From Ilumatobacter sp. (GTDB taxonomy: Bacteria; Actinomycetota; Acidimicrobiia; Acidimicrobiales; Ilumatobacteraceae): a DNA stretch of 32,340 bases. Numbering within the stretch: position 1 is the stretch's first letter; each line of letters begins with the position of its first letter. The DNA lies in assembly GCA_013002175.1 (NCBI GenBank), contig JABDKP010000165.1:1-32340 (forward strand), given 5' to 3'. Of the stretch, positions 16,756 to 24,641 are shown one piece after another. A program made the translations under genes and the position numbers. Below the pieces are notes generated by a model. It saw nothing but the letters and a program-made list of their open reading frames with translations, ran no database searches and was not told the origin of the DNA.

Positions 16756-18404
16756 TCGCCGCGACCACTGCGCCCGTCGCTGCGCTGCTGGCGGCCGAGG
16801 GCCCGGCGCTCGACTTCCCGATCCTGACGATGCTCGTGATCGTGCCGATCGTCGGCGCGGTGCTGGTGGCGCTGACGCGCCGCACCCGCCCGGAACTGAC
16901 GAAACTGATTGCGCTGATCTCGTCGATCACCACCGGGGCGCTGAGCGTCTGGCTGCTGTACGCGTTCGAGGCGGGTGACGGCGGGTTCCAGTTCACATCG
17001 AAACACGTGTGGATCGAGCAGTGGGGCATCTCGTGGCACCTCGGCGTCGACGGCATCTCGCTGTTCCTGATCGTCCTGACCGGCGTGCTGTTCCCGTTGT
17101 CGATCATCGGCATCGACCCGCACCACGACGAGCGGCCGTACCTCGCCTGGCTGCTGATGCTCGAAGCGGGCGTGATGGGTTCGTTCATCAGCCTCGACCT
17201 GTTCCTGTTCTTCATCTTCTTCGAGATCGTGCTCGTGCCGATGTACTTCCTGATCGGCGGGTGGGGCTACGAGAACCGGGTCTACGCGGCGACGAAGTTC
17301 TTCCTCTACACGATGTTCGGATCGGCGTTCATGCTCGTCGGGCTGATCGCGACGGCGTGGATCGCCCGCGACGACCTGGGGCGGCTGTCGTTCGACCTCG
17401 TCGAGATCGCCGAGGGCGCCGACTTCGCCGCGACGACCGGCCGCTGGCTGTTCTTCGCGTTCGCCGTCGCGTTCGCGGTCAAGGTGCCGATCTTCCCCTT
17501 GCACACGTGGCTACCCGACGCGCACACCCAGGCACCGACCGCCGGCTCGGTCGTGCTGGCGGGCGTCATGCTCAAGCTCGGCACGTACGGCTTCCTGCGG
17601 TTCGGGCTGTACCTCTTCCCCGAGGCGGCGGTGTGGAGCCGGTCGCTGTGGCTGACGCTGGCGGTGATCGGCATCATCTACGGCGCGATCGTGGCGACGA
17701 TGCAGAAGGACCTGAAGCGCCTCGTCGCGTACTCGTCGGTGGCGCACCTCGGGTTCATCATTCTCGGCACGTTCGCGTTCACGTCGCAGGCGATCTCCGG
17801 GTCGGTGCTGCAGATGGTCAATCACGGCGTGTCGACCGGCGCACTGTTCCTCCTCGTCGGGATGGTCTACGAGCGGCGCAAGACGCGCCAGATCTCCGAG
17901 CTCAAGGGCATCCAGCAGGTCGCCCCGATCTTTGCCGCCGGGTTCATGGTCGTGATGCTCAGCTCGATCGGCGTGCCCGGTCTCAACGGGTTCATCGGTG
18001 AGTACCTGATCCTGATCGGGTCGTTCCAGACCGCCCGGTGGTGGGCTGTCGTCGCGACGGTCGGCGTGATCCTCGCCGCGCTGTACCTGCTGTGGGCATA
18101 TCAGCGGGTGTTCCACGGTGAGCCGGACGACGAGAACCGAACGTTCCGTGAGTTGCAGCCGACCGAGGGTCTCGTGCTCTTGCCGTTCCTTGCCGCGATC
18201 GTGTTCGTCGGCGTGTACCCGAAGCCGCTGCTCGACCGCATCGAACCGAGCGTCGACGTGTTGGTCACCCACGTGGCCGAACGCAGCGACTTCGAAGTGC
18301 CGGAGATCGGCACCCAGTTCTCCGTCCCGCCCGACACGCACGGCGACGATGACGGCGACGACCACGGCGACGCCGACGACCATGGTGACGAGGGCGGCGA
18401 GTGA
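16752..18404 (+). CDS. nuoM: NADH-quinone oxidoreductase subunit M
   Basis: This is an antiporter-like proton-pumping subunit of the membrane arm. The GTG overlapping the nuoL stop (GTGA at 16752-16755) gives 550 residues; the open frame further upstream lies inside nuoL. Typical segments are the conserved Glu-bearing FFIFFEIVLVPMYFLIG, PLHTWLPDAHTQAPTAGSV, KDLKRLVAYSSVAHLGF and GLNGFIGEYL. After the last helix the protein ends in an unusual Asp/His/Gly tail of about 22 residues that begins HGDDDGDDHGD. Its 3' end meets nuoN at GTGATG. Confidence 0.96.
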   Translation: MIAATTAPVAALLAAEGPALDFPILTMLVIVPIVGAVLVALTRRTRPELTKLIALISSITTGALSVWLLYAFEAGDGGFQFTSKHVWIEQWGISWHLGVDGISLFLIVLTGVLFPLSIIGIDPHHDERPYLAWLLMLEAGVMGSFISLDLFLFFIFFEIVLVPMYFLIGGWGYENRVYAATKFFLYTMFGSAFMLVGLIATAWIARDDLGRLSFDLVEIAEGADFAATTGRWLFFAFAVAFAVKVPIFPLHTWLPDAHTQAPTAGSVVLAGVMLKLGTYGFLRFGLYLFPEAAVWSRSLWLTLAVIGIIYGAIVATMQKDLKRLVAYSSVAHLGFIILGTFAFTSQAISGSVLQMVNHGVSTGALFLLVGMVYERRKTRQISELKGIQQVAPIFAAGFMVVMLSSIGVPGLNGFIGEYLILIGSFQTARWWAVVATVGVILAALYLLWAYQRVFHGEPDDENRTFRELQPTEGLVLLPFLAAIVFVGVYPKPLLDRIEPSVDVLVTHVAERSDFEVPEIGTQFSVPPDTHGDDDGDDHGDADDHGDEGGE

Positions 18405-19978
18405 TGTTCGAGCAGGTCGTCACGCAGACAGTGCGACAGACGGACGCCTTCTTCGGACCCGAGGTCGGGTGGTTCGCGCTGTCGCCGATGCTGGCACTGC
18501 TCGGCGGCGCGCTGGCGATGATGCTGGTCGGCGCCCTGACGCCCACATGGCCGAAGGGGATGTACGCGCTCGCGTCGGCGACGACGGCCGGTACTGCGGG
18601 CGCCCTCGCGATGGTGCAGTGGGACGACATCACCGACAACGGGCCGGCGACGCTCGTCGGTGGCGCGGTCGCGTTCGACACGCTGTCGATGTTCCTGACG
18701 ATCACGATCTGCCTCGCGGTCGTCCTCGTGTCCCTGCTCAGCGATGAATTCTTGCGGGGGACGCCGAACGACGGGCCGGAGATCTACGCGCTGTTCCTCG
18801 TGGCGGCGGTCGGCGGGATCGTGATGGCGTCGGCGAACGACCTGATCGTGCTGTTCCTCGGCCTGGAGACACTGTCGCTCGCGCTGTACGTCCTCGCAGC
18901 CTCGAACCGCCGCAGCCTCGCCAGCGCGGAATCCGGCATCAAGTACTTCGTGCTCGGCGGCTTTGCGTCGGCATTCTTCCTGTACGGCGTCGCACTCCTG
19001 TACGGCTCGGCCGGATCGACGAACATCTCCGAGATCGTCGCCACGTTCCAGACGGGCGTCGACATCGACAATCCCGACGCGCTCGCGCTCGCCGGGCTGG
19101 CCCTGCTGATCGTGGGGCTCGGGTTCAAGGTCGCCGCAGTGCCGTTCCACGTGTGGACGCCCGACGTCTACCAGGGCGCACCGTCGCCGGTCACGGCGTT
19201 CATGGCGTCCGCCGGCAAGGCGGCCGCGTTTGCGGCGATGCTGCGCGTGCTGGTGATCGCGCTGCCGTTCTTCCGCGACGACTGGCGCCCCGTGATCTGG
19301 GTGCTCGCCGTGGCGTCGCTGGTGGTCGGTTCGGTGCTGGCGATCGTGCAGACCGATGTCAAGCGGATGCTGGCGTACTCGTCGGTGAGCCACGCCGGGT
19401 TCCTGCTGGTCGGCGTCGAGGCCGCCGGACATCGGGCCGGCGAGGCCGATCCCGGCAGCGGGATGCCGTCGGTCGTGCTGTACCTGATGCTCTACTCGGT
19501 GCTCGTCATCGGTTCGTTCGCAGTCGTCACCGTCGTCAGCCGGGGGTCCGGTGCAGGCGACGGCGACAGCTCGCTGGAGTCGTTCAAGGGCCTGTCGCAG
19601 CGCCGGCCGCTGCTGGCGCTCGCGTTCACCGTGTTCCTGCTCGCGCAGGCCGGCGTACCCCTGACGAGCGGGTTCGTCGCCAAGTTCGGCGTGATCCAGG
19701 CCGCGGTCGAGGAGCGCAGCTATGCGATCGCGATCATCGCGATGGTCGCGGCGGTCGTCGCGGCGTTCCTGTACCTGCGGATCATGGTCAACATGTGGCT
19801 CGCCGAGCCGGCGGACGGTGTCGACGAGGCGACCGCGGCCGGTGAGCCCGGCGGTTTGCGGGTGCCGTTGTCGGCCGGTGTCGCGATTGCGGGTGCTGCG
19901 GCGTTCACGCTGTTCGTCGGCGTGCTCCCCGGCTGGCTGATCGACGCCGCCGACACCGTCACCGCCTACGCCCGCTGA
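18404..19978 (+). CDS. nuoN: NADH-quinone oxidoreductase subunit N
   Basis: This is the third antiporter-like proton-pumping subunit and the last gene of the nuo set. The ATG at 18404 shares one base with the nuoM stop and gives 524 residues; the GTG at 18401 would add one residue and cannot be excluded. About 14 hydrophobic helices are present. Family segments include LFLGLETLSLALYVLAAS with the conserved glutamate, VPFHVWTPDVYQGAPSPVTAF, TDVKRMLAYSSVSHAGF and AGVPLTSGFVAKFGV. A hairpin follows 27 bases after the stop. Confidence 0.95.
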   Translation: MFEQVVTQTVRQTDAFFGPEVGWFALSPMLALLGGALAMMLVGALTPTWPKGMYALASATTAGTAGALAMVQWDDITDNGPATLVGGAVAFDTLSMFLTITICLAVVLVSLLSDEFLRGTPNDGPEIYALFLVAAVGGIVMASANDLIVLFLGLETLSLALYVLAASNRRSLASAESGIKYFVLGGFASAFFLYGVALLYGSAGSTNISEIVATFQTGVDIDNPDALALAGLALLIVGLGFKVAAVPFHVWTPDVYQGAPSPVTAFMASAGKAAAFAAMLRVLVIALPFFRDDWRPVIWVLAVASLVVGSVLAIVQTDVKRMLAYSSVSHAGFLLVGVEAAGHRAGEADPGSGMPSVVLYLMLYSVLVIGSFAVVTVVSRGSGAGDGDSSLESFKGLSQRRPLLALAFTVFLLAQAGVPLTSGFVAKFGVIQAAVEERSYAIAIIAMVAAVVAAFLYLRIMVNMWLAEPADGVDEATAAGEPGGLRVPLSAGVAIAGAAAFTLFVGVLPGWLIDAADTVTAYAR

Positions 19979-20004
19979 CCCCGGGCCTCCACCGCACCCA
20001 GCGA

Positions 20005-20038
20005 TGACGATGATCCCGTTCCGCCGGGGCGATCGTCA
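20005..20038 (+). terminator. Hairpin after nuoN, likely terminator of the respiratory cluster
   Basis: TGACGAT (20005-20011) pairs with ATCGTCA (20032-20038). An inner stem TCCCG/CGGGG follows after a 2x2 internal loop, with a 6-base loop. There is no T-tract, which is common in GC-rich actinobacteria. The position 27 bases after the last nuo stop supports termination or 3'-end protection. Confidence 0.5.
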
Positions 20039-20090
20039 CCGCTTCAGCGAGTGCCGTTCGGCGAGCCTGGCCGGTCGGTAGCCTCGCATC

Positions 20091-20792
20091 GTGGGCGGGT
20101 ACGACGTCGTTCTGTTCGATCTCGACAACACGTTGTCGGACATCCACTGGTCGATGCGCGAGGCGCTGCCCGCGCTGCTGAACGAGTTCGGCATCGAGTG
20201 CTCGGCCGAGGATGCGGCCCGCTACCTGGCGACGTTCAACGAGGTGGCGACGCCGCTGTGGCATCGGCTCGAACGCGGCGAGATGGGTCTCGACGAGCTC
20301 AACGACGAACGCTTCCGCCTGTTCGTCGAACGCGCCGGCATCGACGCCGACCCGGCGGTGCTGGCACCGGCCTATCTCGGATGGCTGGGAACCTCGGGCG
20401 GGCTGATCGACGGCGCCCGCGAGCTGCTCGACGACCTCCACGGCGACGTCCGGATGGGGCTGATCACCAACGGATACTCCGAAGTTCAGCGGCCCCGGCT
20501 GCTGAAGTTCGATCTCGAGAAGTACTTCGAGGCGATCGTCGTCTCCGGCGAGATCGGCCATGCCAAGCCGCACGCCGAGTTCTTCGACGTCGCGTTCGAG
20601 CAGCTCGGTCACCCCGACCCTTCGTCGGTGCTCGTGGTCGGTGACTCGCTCACGTCCGACATCGCCGGTGGCGCGAATGCCGGCGCCGCGACGTGCTGGT
20701 ACAACCCAGCCGGCTCGCCACGCCCCGACGCCCCGCGCATCGACCACGTCGTCACCCAGCTCGACGCGGTCGCCCCGATCGCCCGCGGCTGA
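20091..20792 (+). CDS. HAD-superfamily hydrolase, YjjG/nucleotidase-like
   Basis: This is a soluble haloacid dehalogenase-type phosphatase of 233 residues. The catalytic motif I is D10-L-D12-N-T14. Motif II is in LITNGYS, motif III is the lysine in GHAKPHAEFF, and motif IV is GDSLTSDIAGG. A helical cap domain sits between motifs I and II. The ordering and the ITNGYSEVQ segment resemble YjjG-type pyrimidine nucleotidases, but the substrate cannot be read from sequence. The start is a GTG with no strong Shine-Dalgarno. The gene is separated from nuoN by a hairpin and followed by another, so it is probably its own transcription unit. Confidence 0.85.
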   Translation: MGGYDVVLFDLDNTLSDIHWSMREALPALLNEFGIECSAEDAARYLATFNEVATPLWHRLERGEMGLDELNDERFRLFVERAGIDADPAVLAPAYLGWLGTSGGLIDGARELLDDLHGDVRMGLITNGYSEVQRPRLLKFDLEKYFEAIVVSGEIGHAKPHAEFFDVAFEQLGHPDPSSVLVVGDSLTSDIAGGANAGAATCWYNPAGSPRPDAPRIDHVVTQLDAVAPIARG

Positions 20793-20811
20793 GCGCGACC
20801 CACCACGCCGT

Positions 20812-20853
20812 GCGATGACGATCGCCCCGCCCGGGCGGGGTCAACGTCATCGC
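20812..20853. terminator. Bidirectional hairpin between convergent genes
   Basis: An outer stem GCGATGACG (20812-20820) pairs perfectly with CGTCATCGC (20845-20853). Inside is the 16-bp palindrome CCCCGCCCGGGCGGGG (20825-20840), separated from the outer stem by a 4x4 internal loop. It lies 19 bases after the HAD stop and 15 bases after the stop of the convergent minus-strand gene, so it can serve both. There is no clear T-tract. Confidence 0.7.
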
Positions 20854-20868
20854 GAGGGTTCGCCGGGG

Positions 20869-22590
20869 TCAGATGCAGAGGTCCGGGCCGCCGCCACGGC
20901 CGCAGATCGCCGACACGTACCAGTCGGCGACCCGGTAGTCGTCGGGCCCGCCGGTGAGGTGGACATAGTGGACCGCCCCGACGACCGAGTCGTCTCCGCC
21001 GACGTCCTGCCGCACGACGACGAGCGTCGGCACGCCCTCGGCCGGCCACGTCGCGAGGAGCGTCGGGTTCGTCGGGAACTCCGGGTCGACGCCTCGCTCC
21101 AGGAGTTCGACGATCGCCTGAGCGTTCGCCGATGGATCGGTGCTGCCGCCCTGCAGGCCGACCTCCGATGGGTCGACCACGTTGGCCGTCGTGTCGCCGG
21201 GCCATGCGGACCACAGGTCGAACGGCAGCACGTCGTACGGTCCGGCCGCTTCGTAGAACGTGCCGCCGCCCAGGTAACTCCATTCGTCGATCCGGGCGGC
21301 GCGCTGGAACTCCTCGTACCCGCCGTCGGCGGTGCCGTTCTGCAACCTCGTGAAGGGGTCCTGCAACACGCCGCTCGTGTCGTCGCAGCGCACGGCCGTG
21401 AACATCGGCGCCGGTGACTTCTCGGCGTACACGGTGTTGACCATCGTGTCGAGGTCCGCCAAGCCGCATCCGCTGTACGGGAGGCCGCGGCCGTCCAGGG
21501 TCGAGGCGGTCGGTGCGCTCTCGTCGGCGACGTCGAGCTGGACGATCGCGCCGTTGATCGCGGCGATGGCCGAACTGCCCGCGGACTCCGTCGTCGTCCA
21601 ACACTGCTCACGCCACGGGCTGCTGCCCGGCGGCAGCTGGGTGATCGCCACACAGCGCACGTTGTCCAGCGGCTCGGCGTAGTACGCGTTCACGCCGCGC
21701 AACCCGGCAACCGGGACGGGCCCACTCAGTTCGGTGCCCTCGGGAAGCCACTGACTCGCCGTGGTGAAGGCAGCCGGTGATGCCCCCTGCTCCTGCGGGA
21801 TCCGTGCGCCGAGCGCAACCGGCCGGTCACCGCCGCTGCAGGCCACCAGTTCGATGACCAGCGGCGACGCGTCGGCGCCGGGCTCCGGCTCGGGCGGGAA
21901 TGCGTCGATCAGGCCGCAGCTCGCCGACGACCATTCGGGGAACGAGCTGATCGTCAGCAGCGGTCGTCCGGCCGCGTCGAGCACATCCTCGGTGGCCGTG
22001 ATGCGGTACAGCTCGTCCTCCATCAGCGTCAGATACAGCCGGTCCGAACCGAGCGCGTCGAGGGGGATGCACCCGGCGGCGCGGCCGATCCGACGGTCCG
22101 GGGCGTCGAGGCTGATCGCGAAGCAGTGGTCGTCACGGAACTCGTGGACGACGCTCAGCGCGTCGGAACTGCTCGCGTCGGTCGGCGATGGCACAACCAC
22201 TGGATCGCTGCTCGGCGTGGTCGACCCGGTGGTGGACTCGTCGACCGTCGTCGGCGCGGGCGGGTCGGTGGGCACCGGAGCGACGGGAACCGTCACCGGT
22301 GTCGTGTCGGCCGGGATCTCCCTGATCGTTTCCTGCTGCGACCGGGCCACGAGGGCGACGACGCCGATCACGGCCGCCGCTGCGAGGCCCCCGGCCCACG
22401 CGTAGGGCACCCAGCGCGTCCGATCCGGCTTCACCGGCCGCGCCGCCGCAGTCTCGTGAACCTGGCGGAGTGCCTGGTGTGTCGTCACCGAATCCGGTGC
22501 GGTGTCGCGCAGCCGCATGCCGGCGGCCCGCAGCCGCTCGTCGATCGGGTCCGGTCCGTTGCCGACCATGACGTTCAGGTCGTTGCTCAT
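20869..22590 (-). CDS. Membrane protein with large secreted domain, coupled to the ECF sigma factor
   Basis: The function is unknown; position and layout suggest a sigma-associated regulator or sensor. The ATG overlaps the stop of the sigma gene (four shared bases, 22587-22590), which defines a 573-residue protein even though the frame is open upstream. A cytoplasmic N-terminal region (1-58) contains a short helical stretch with RLRAAGMRLR but no HxxxCxxC zinc anti-sigma motif. One membrane helix spans about 62-82. A Thr/Pro/Ser-rich linker (about 95-140) leads to a secreted domain of about 430 residues with roughly ten cysteines, ending GPDLCI. The topology is that of a single-pass protein with its C-terminus outside. 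It may act as an anti-sigma factor, but no such domain is recognisable. Confidence 0.8.
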   Translation of the reverse strand: MSNDLNVMVGNGPDPIDERLRAAGMRLRDTAPDSVTTHQALRQVHETAAARPVKPDRTRWVPYAWAGGLAAAAVIGVVALVARSQQETIREIPADTTPVTVPVAPVPTDPPAPTTVDESTTGSTTPSSDPVVVPSPTDASSSDALSVVHEFRDDHCFAISLDAPDRRIGRAAGCIPLDALGSDRLYLTLMEDELYRITATEDVLDAAGRPLLTISSFPEWSSASCGLIDAFPPEPEPGADASPLVIELVACSGGDRPVALGARIPQEQGASPAAFTTASQWLPEGTELSGPVPVAGLRGVNAYYAEPLDNVRCVAITQLPPGSSPWREQCWTTTESAGSSAIAAINGAIVQLDVADESAPTASTLDGRGLPYSGCGLADLDTMVNTVYAEKSPAPMFTAVRCDDTSGVLQDPFTRLQNGTADGGYEEFQRAARIDEWSYLGGGTFYEAAGPYDVLPFDLWSAWPGDTTANVVDPSEVGLQGGSTDPSANAQAIVELLERGVDPEFPTNPTLLATWPAEGVPTLVVVRQDVGGDDSVVGAVHYVHLTGGPDDYRVADWYVSAICGRGGGPDLCI

Positions 22591-23090
22591 CGTTGGTCTC
22601 CTTCGAGCGTCGTGGCCAACCGTCGGCGGCCACGCTGGAGATGGGTCTTCACCGTGCCGACATTGCAGCCGAGTACGGCGGCGACGTCGGCCAGCGGAAG
22701 ATCGTCGACGTAGTGCAGCACGATCGCGTCGCGCTGTCTCGCCGGCAGCGCCCGCACGCGATCCCACAACTGCGTGTCGAGCACCGGCACGCCGGAGAAC
22801 TGCGGTGCGGATGAGGCCGCGGTGCGAAGGCGCCGGATCGCCGCCCGCTCTCGTCGCCGGCGCCGGCCTTCGTTCGACGAGCGGTTGAGCGCGACGCGCC
22901 GGACCCACGTCCCGGGATTGTCGAGCCGGACGATCTCCGCCCAACGTCGTTGGGCCTTGAGCAACGCGTCCTGTGCAAGGTCCTCGGCGGTGGCGCGGTC
23001 ACCGCACCACGCGGTGAGCATCGAAACCAGCCGCGGGAATTCGTCGACGAAGAATGCATCGAAGGTCCGTGTTTCGGGCCGGTCGGTCAT
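22587..23090 (-). CDS. ECF-type RNA polymerase sigma factor
   Basis: This is an extracytoplasmic-function sigma factor of 167 residues with only regions 2 and 4. Region 2 includes FPRLVSMLTAWCGDRATAED (core), the typical AEDLAQDALLKAQRRW, and NPGTWVRRVALN. Region 4 is a helix-turn-helix: LPARQRDAIVLHYVDDLPLADVA, followed by GCNVGTVKTHLQRGRRRL. The ATG at 23090 begins MTDRPETR; an in-frame GTG 18 bases upstream is an alternative. Translation is coupled to the downstream membrane protein gene, as in sigma/anti-sigma pairs. It is divergent from the nitroreductase gene with a 133-base intergenic region. The target genes cannot be told from this window. Confidence 0.92.
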   Translation of the reverse strand: MTDRPETRTFDAFFVDEFPRLVSMLTAWCGDRATAEDLAQDALLKAQRRWAEIVRLDNPGTWVRRVALNRSSNEGRRRRRERAAIRRLRTAASSAPQFSGVPVLDTQLWDRVRALPARQRDAIVLHYVDDLPLADVAAVLGCNVGTVKTHLQRGRRRLATTLEGDQR

Positions 23091-23223
23091 CAGCACAACG
23101 ATCACACACCGCAGACCCTCGCCCGGTGGACGCGTCCCGTCGAATTTCCGCACGTTCCTCCGGGCGCCGCATCGGAGCGGCCCCGTGTCGCGCCCTGACA
23201 CGCGGATGCGGGAGAATGGGCCG

Positions 23224-23877
23224 ATGGGCGATCTGTACGACGCAATGAGCACGCAGCGGGCGGTCCGGCGGCTCCGCCCCGACCCGATCCCGAACGACGT
23301 CATCGAGCGGGTGCTGCAGGCCGCATGTTGGGCGCCGACCGGCGGCAACACGCAGCCGTGGCGGGTCGTCGTCGTCACCGACCGGGCGCCGAAGCGGGCG
23401 TTGAAGGCGATCTACGAGCCCGAGTGGCAGCGCTATTCCGCAGGCTTCATGAAGATGATGTCCGCGCTGCCGCCCGAGCAGTTGGCGAAGTGGGAGCGGG
23501 TCGCCGCGGCCGGCGACTACCTCGCAGAACACCTCGACGAGGCGCCGGCGATCCTGATGTTCTGCGCCAACCCGGCGATGATGGCGATCACCGACGCGAA
23601 GCTCGACCGCATCAGCATGGTCGGCGGCGGCTCGGTCTATCCCGCTGTGCAGAACGCGATGCTCGCCTGCGTCGAGGAGGGGCTGGGCTGCACGCTCACC
23701 ACGCTGCACTGCCTGCGCGAGGACGACGTCAAGGCCGCGCTCGGGATCCCGGACGAGTGGGCCACGGTGGCGATGGTGCCGATCGGCTACCCCGTCGGGG
23801 GCGGCCACGGGCCGACCTCCCGGCAGCCACCACGACAGCTCGCGTATCGCAACACGTTCGGGACGGCGTGGATGTGA
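23224..23877 (+). CDS. Nitroreductase-family flavoprotein
   Basis: This is an FMN-dependent, NAD(P)H-using oxidoreductase of the nitroreductase superfamily, probably a cytoplasmic dimer. The 217-residue protein begins MGDLYDAMSTQRAVRRLRPD, the usual FMN-phosphate-binding R-x-x-R region, followed by AACWAPTGGNTQPWRVVVV. The C-terminal half has GGGSVYPAVQNAMLACVEEGLG and a final arginine-containing segment. The ATG at 23224 follows a GGGAGA purine run; an upstream in-frame ATG 18 bases earlier is possible. The physiological substrate is unknown. It converges on the GNAT gene with only 16 bases between stops. Confidence 0.88.
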   Translation: MGDLYDAMSTQRAVRRLRPDPIPNDVIERVLQAACWAPTGGNTQPWRVVVVTDRAPKRALKAIYEPEWQRYSAGFMKMMSALPPEQLAKWERVAAAGDYLAEHLDEAPAILMFCANPAMMAITDAKLDRISMVGGGSVYPAVQNAMLACVEEGLGCTLTTLHCLREDDVKAALGIPDEWATVAMVPIGYPVGGGHGPTSRQPPRQLAYRNTFGTAWM

Positions 23878-23893
23878 ACCGGTTCTGACGCCG

Positions 23894-24475
23894 TCAACCC
23901 GGCGGCGGCAGCTCGTTGGCGGGCGGTCGCCACGTGTTGCGCGTCGTCGTCCAGATCATCAGCCGGCCGGACTCGCCGGGTGCCTGCGGCTCGCGCGTCT
24001 CGATCCGGTCGAGGCGGAATCCGAGTCTGGCGGGCACGCCGCCGCTCGGCTCGTTCGCCTCGTCGGTGTGTACCTGGACCCGATCGAGGTGGTCCAACTC
24101 GAACGCCGCGGTGGTCAGCGCGGCCGTCAACTCGGTGGCGTAGCCCTGCCGGACATGACGCTGATCGATCCAGTACCCGATTTCGACGGCGTCGGGGCCG
24201 ACGCGGTTGTGGTAGCCGGCACTGCCGATCGCCTCGCCGTCGAGGAAGACCCCGAGGTACGCGTCGCCGCCCTGTTCCCAGCCCTGCGTCCAGTCCTCGA
24301 TCAGCCGGACGCGCTCGGGGATCGTCAGCGGCTCGTGCATGATCCATGGCATCCACGGCCGGAGATGTTCGAGGTTCGCCGTGACGATCGAGTGCAGGAC
24401 GCCCGCCTCGTCGTGCCGCCACCGGCGCAGCACCAGCCTCGGTGTCGTCACTCGTTCGGGGAGTCGGTCCATCAT
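23894..24475 (-). CDS. GNAT-family N-acetyltransferase (RimJ/RimL type)
   Basis: This is an acetyl-CoA-dependent acetyltransferase of 193 residues. The N-terminus TPRLVLRRWRHDEAG is the common opening of the RimJ/RimL-like subgroup. The acetyl-CoA region is IGYWIDQRHVRQGYATEL, with the R/Q-x-x-G-x-A pyrophosphate loop as RQGYA. The later segment VHTDEANEPSGGVPARLGFR matches the usual N-x-x-S-x-x-x-x-x-K-x-G-F pattern with small changes. Two adjacent ATG codons (24475 and 24472) could serve as start. Substrates range from ribosomal proteins to small amines, and nothing here decides between them. Tandem dyads lie 46-85 bases upstream. Confidence 0.88.
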   Translation of the reverse strand: MMDRLPERVTTPRLVLRRWRHDEAGVLHSIVTANLEHLRPWMPWIMHEPLTIPERVRLIEDWTQGWEQGGDAYLGVFLDGEAIGSAGYHNRVGPDAVEIGYWIDQRHVRQGYATELTAALTTAAFELDHLDRVQVHTDEANEPSGGVPARLGFRLDRIETREPQAPGESGRLMIWTTTRNTWRPPANELPPPG

Positions 24476-24515
24476 GTCTCGTTCGCCGGCCGGGCCGACG
24501 GGTGGCGGTCGCGAC

Positions 24516-24563
24516 AATCCGTCAACCTGGGCTGACACGACCGTCAACCCAGGTTGACGGATT
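24516..24563. promoter_or_regulatory. Tandem dyads / large inverted repeat upstream of the GNAT gene
   Basis: Two 16-base dyads, GTCAACCTGGGCTGAC (24521-24536) and GTCAACCCAGGTTGAC (24543-24558), lie exactly 22 bases apart, about two helical turns. At the same time bases 24516-24531 and 24548-24563 are perfect 16-base inverted repeats. On the minus strand both dyads contain TTGAC-like -35 elements. They could be paired operators for a dimeric regulator of the GNAT gene, or a terminator hairpin for the upstream phosphodiesterase gene. Confidence 0.55.
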
Positions 24564-24641
24564 TGGCGAGACAACACAAGCGGCGCCGGCACACGCAGAA
24601 TCGGGATACATGGCGTCGGGGGCCGGCCGCGAACGCGACGA

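Noticed and set aside
20091..20792. HAD gene as a member of the respiratory operon
   Set aside because: It is separated by 112 bases and a hairpin, unlike the tightly packed genes before it.
23129..23158. Possible ECF autoregulatory promoter (GGAAC with a downstream CGTC) before the sigma gene
   Set aside because: The spacing of about 21 bases is too long for the usual 15-18, so the match is probably chance.
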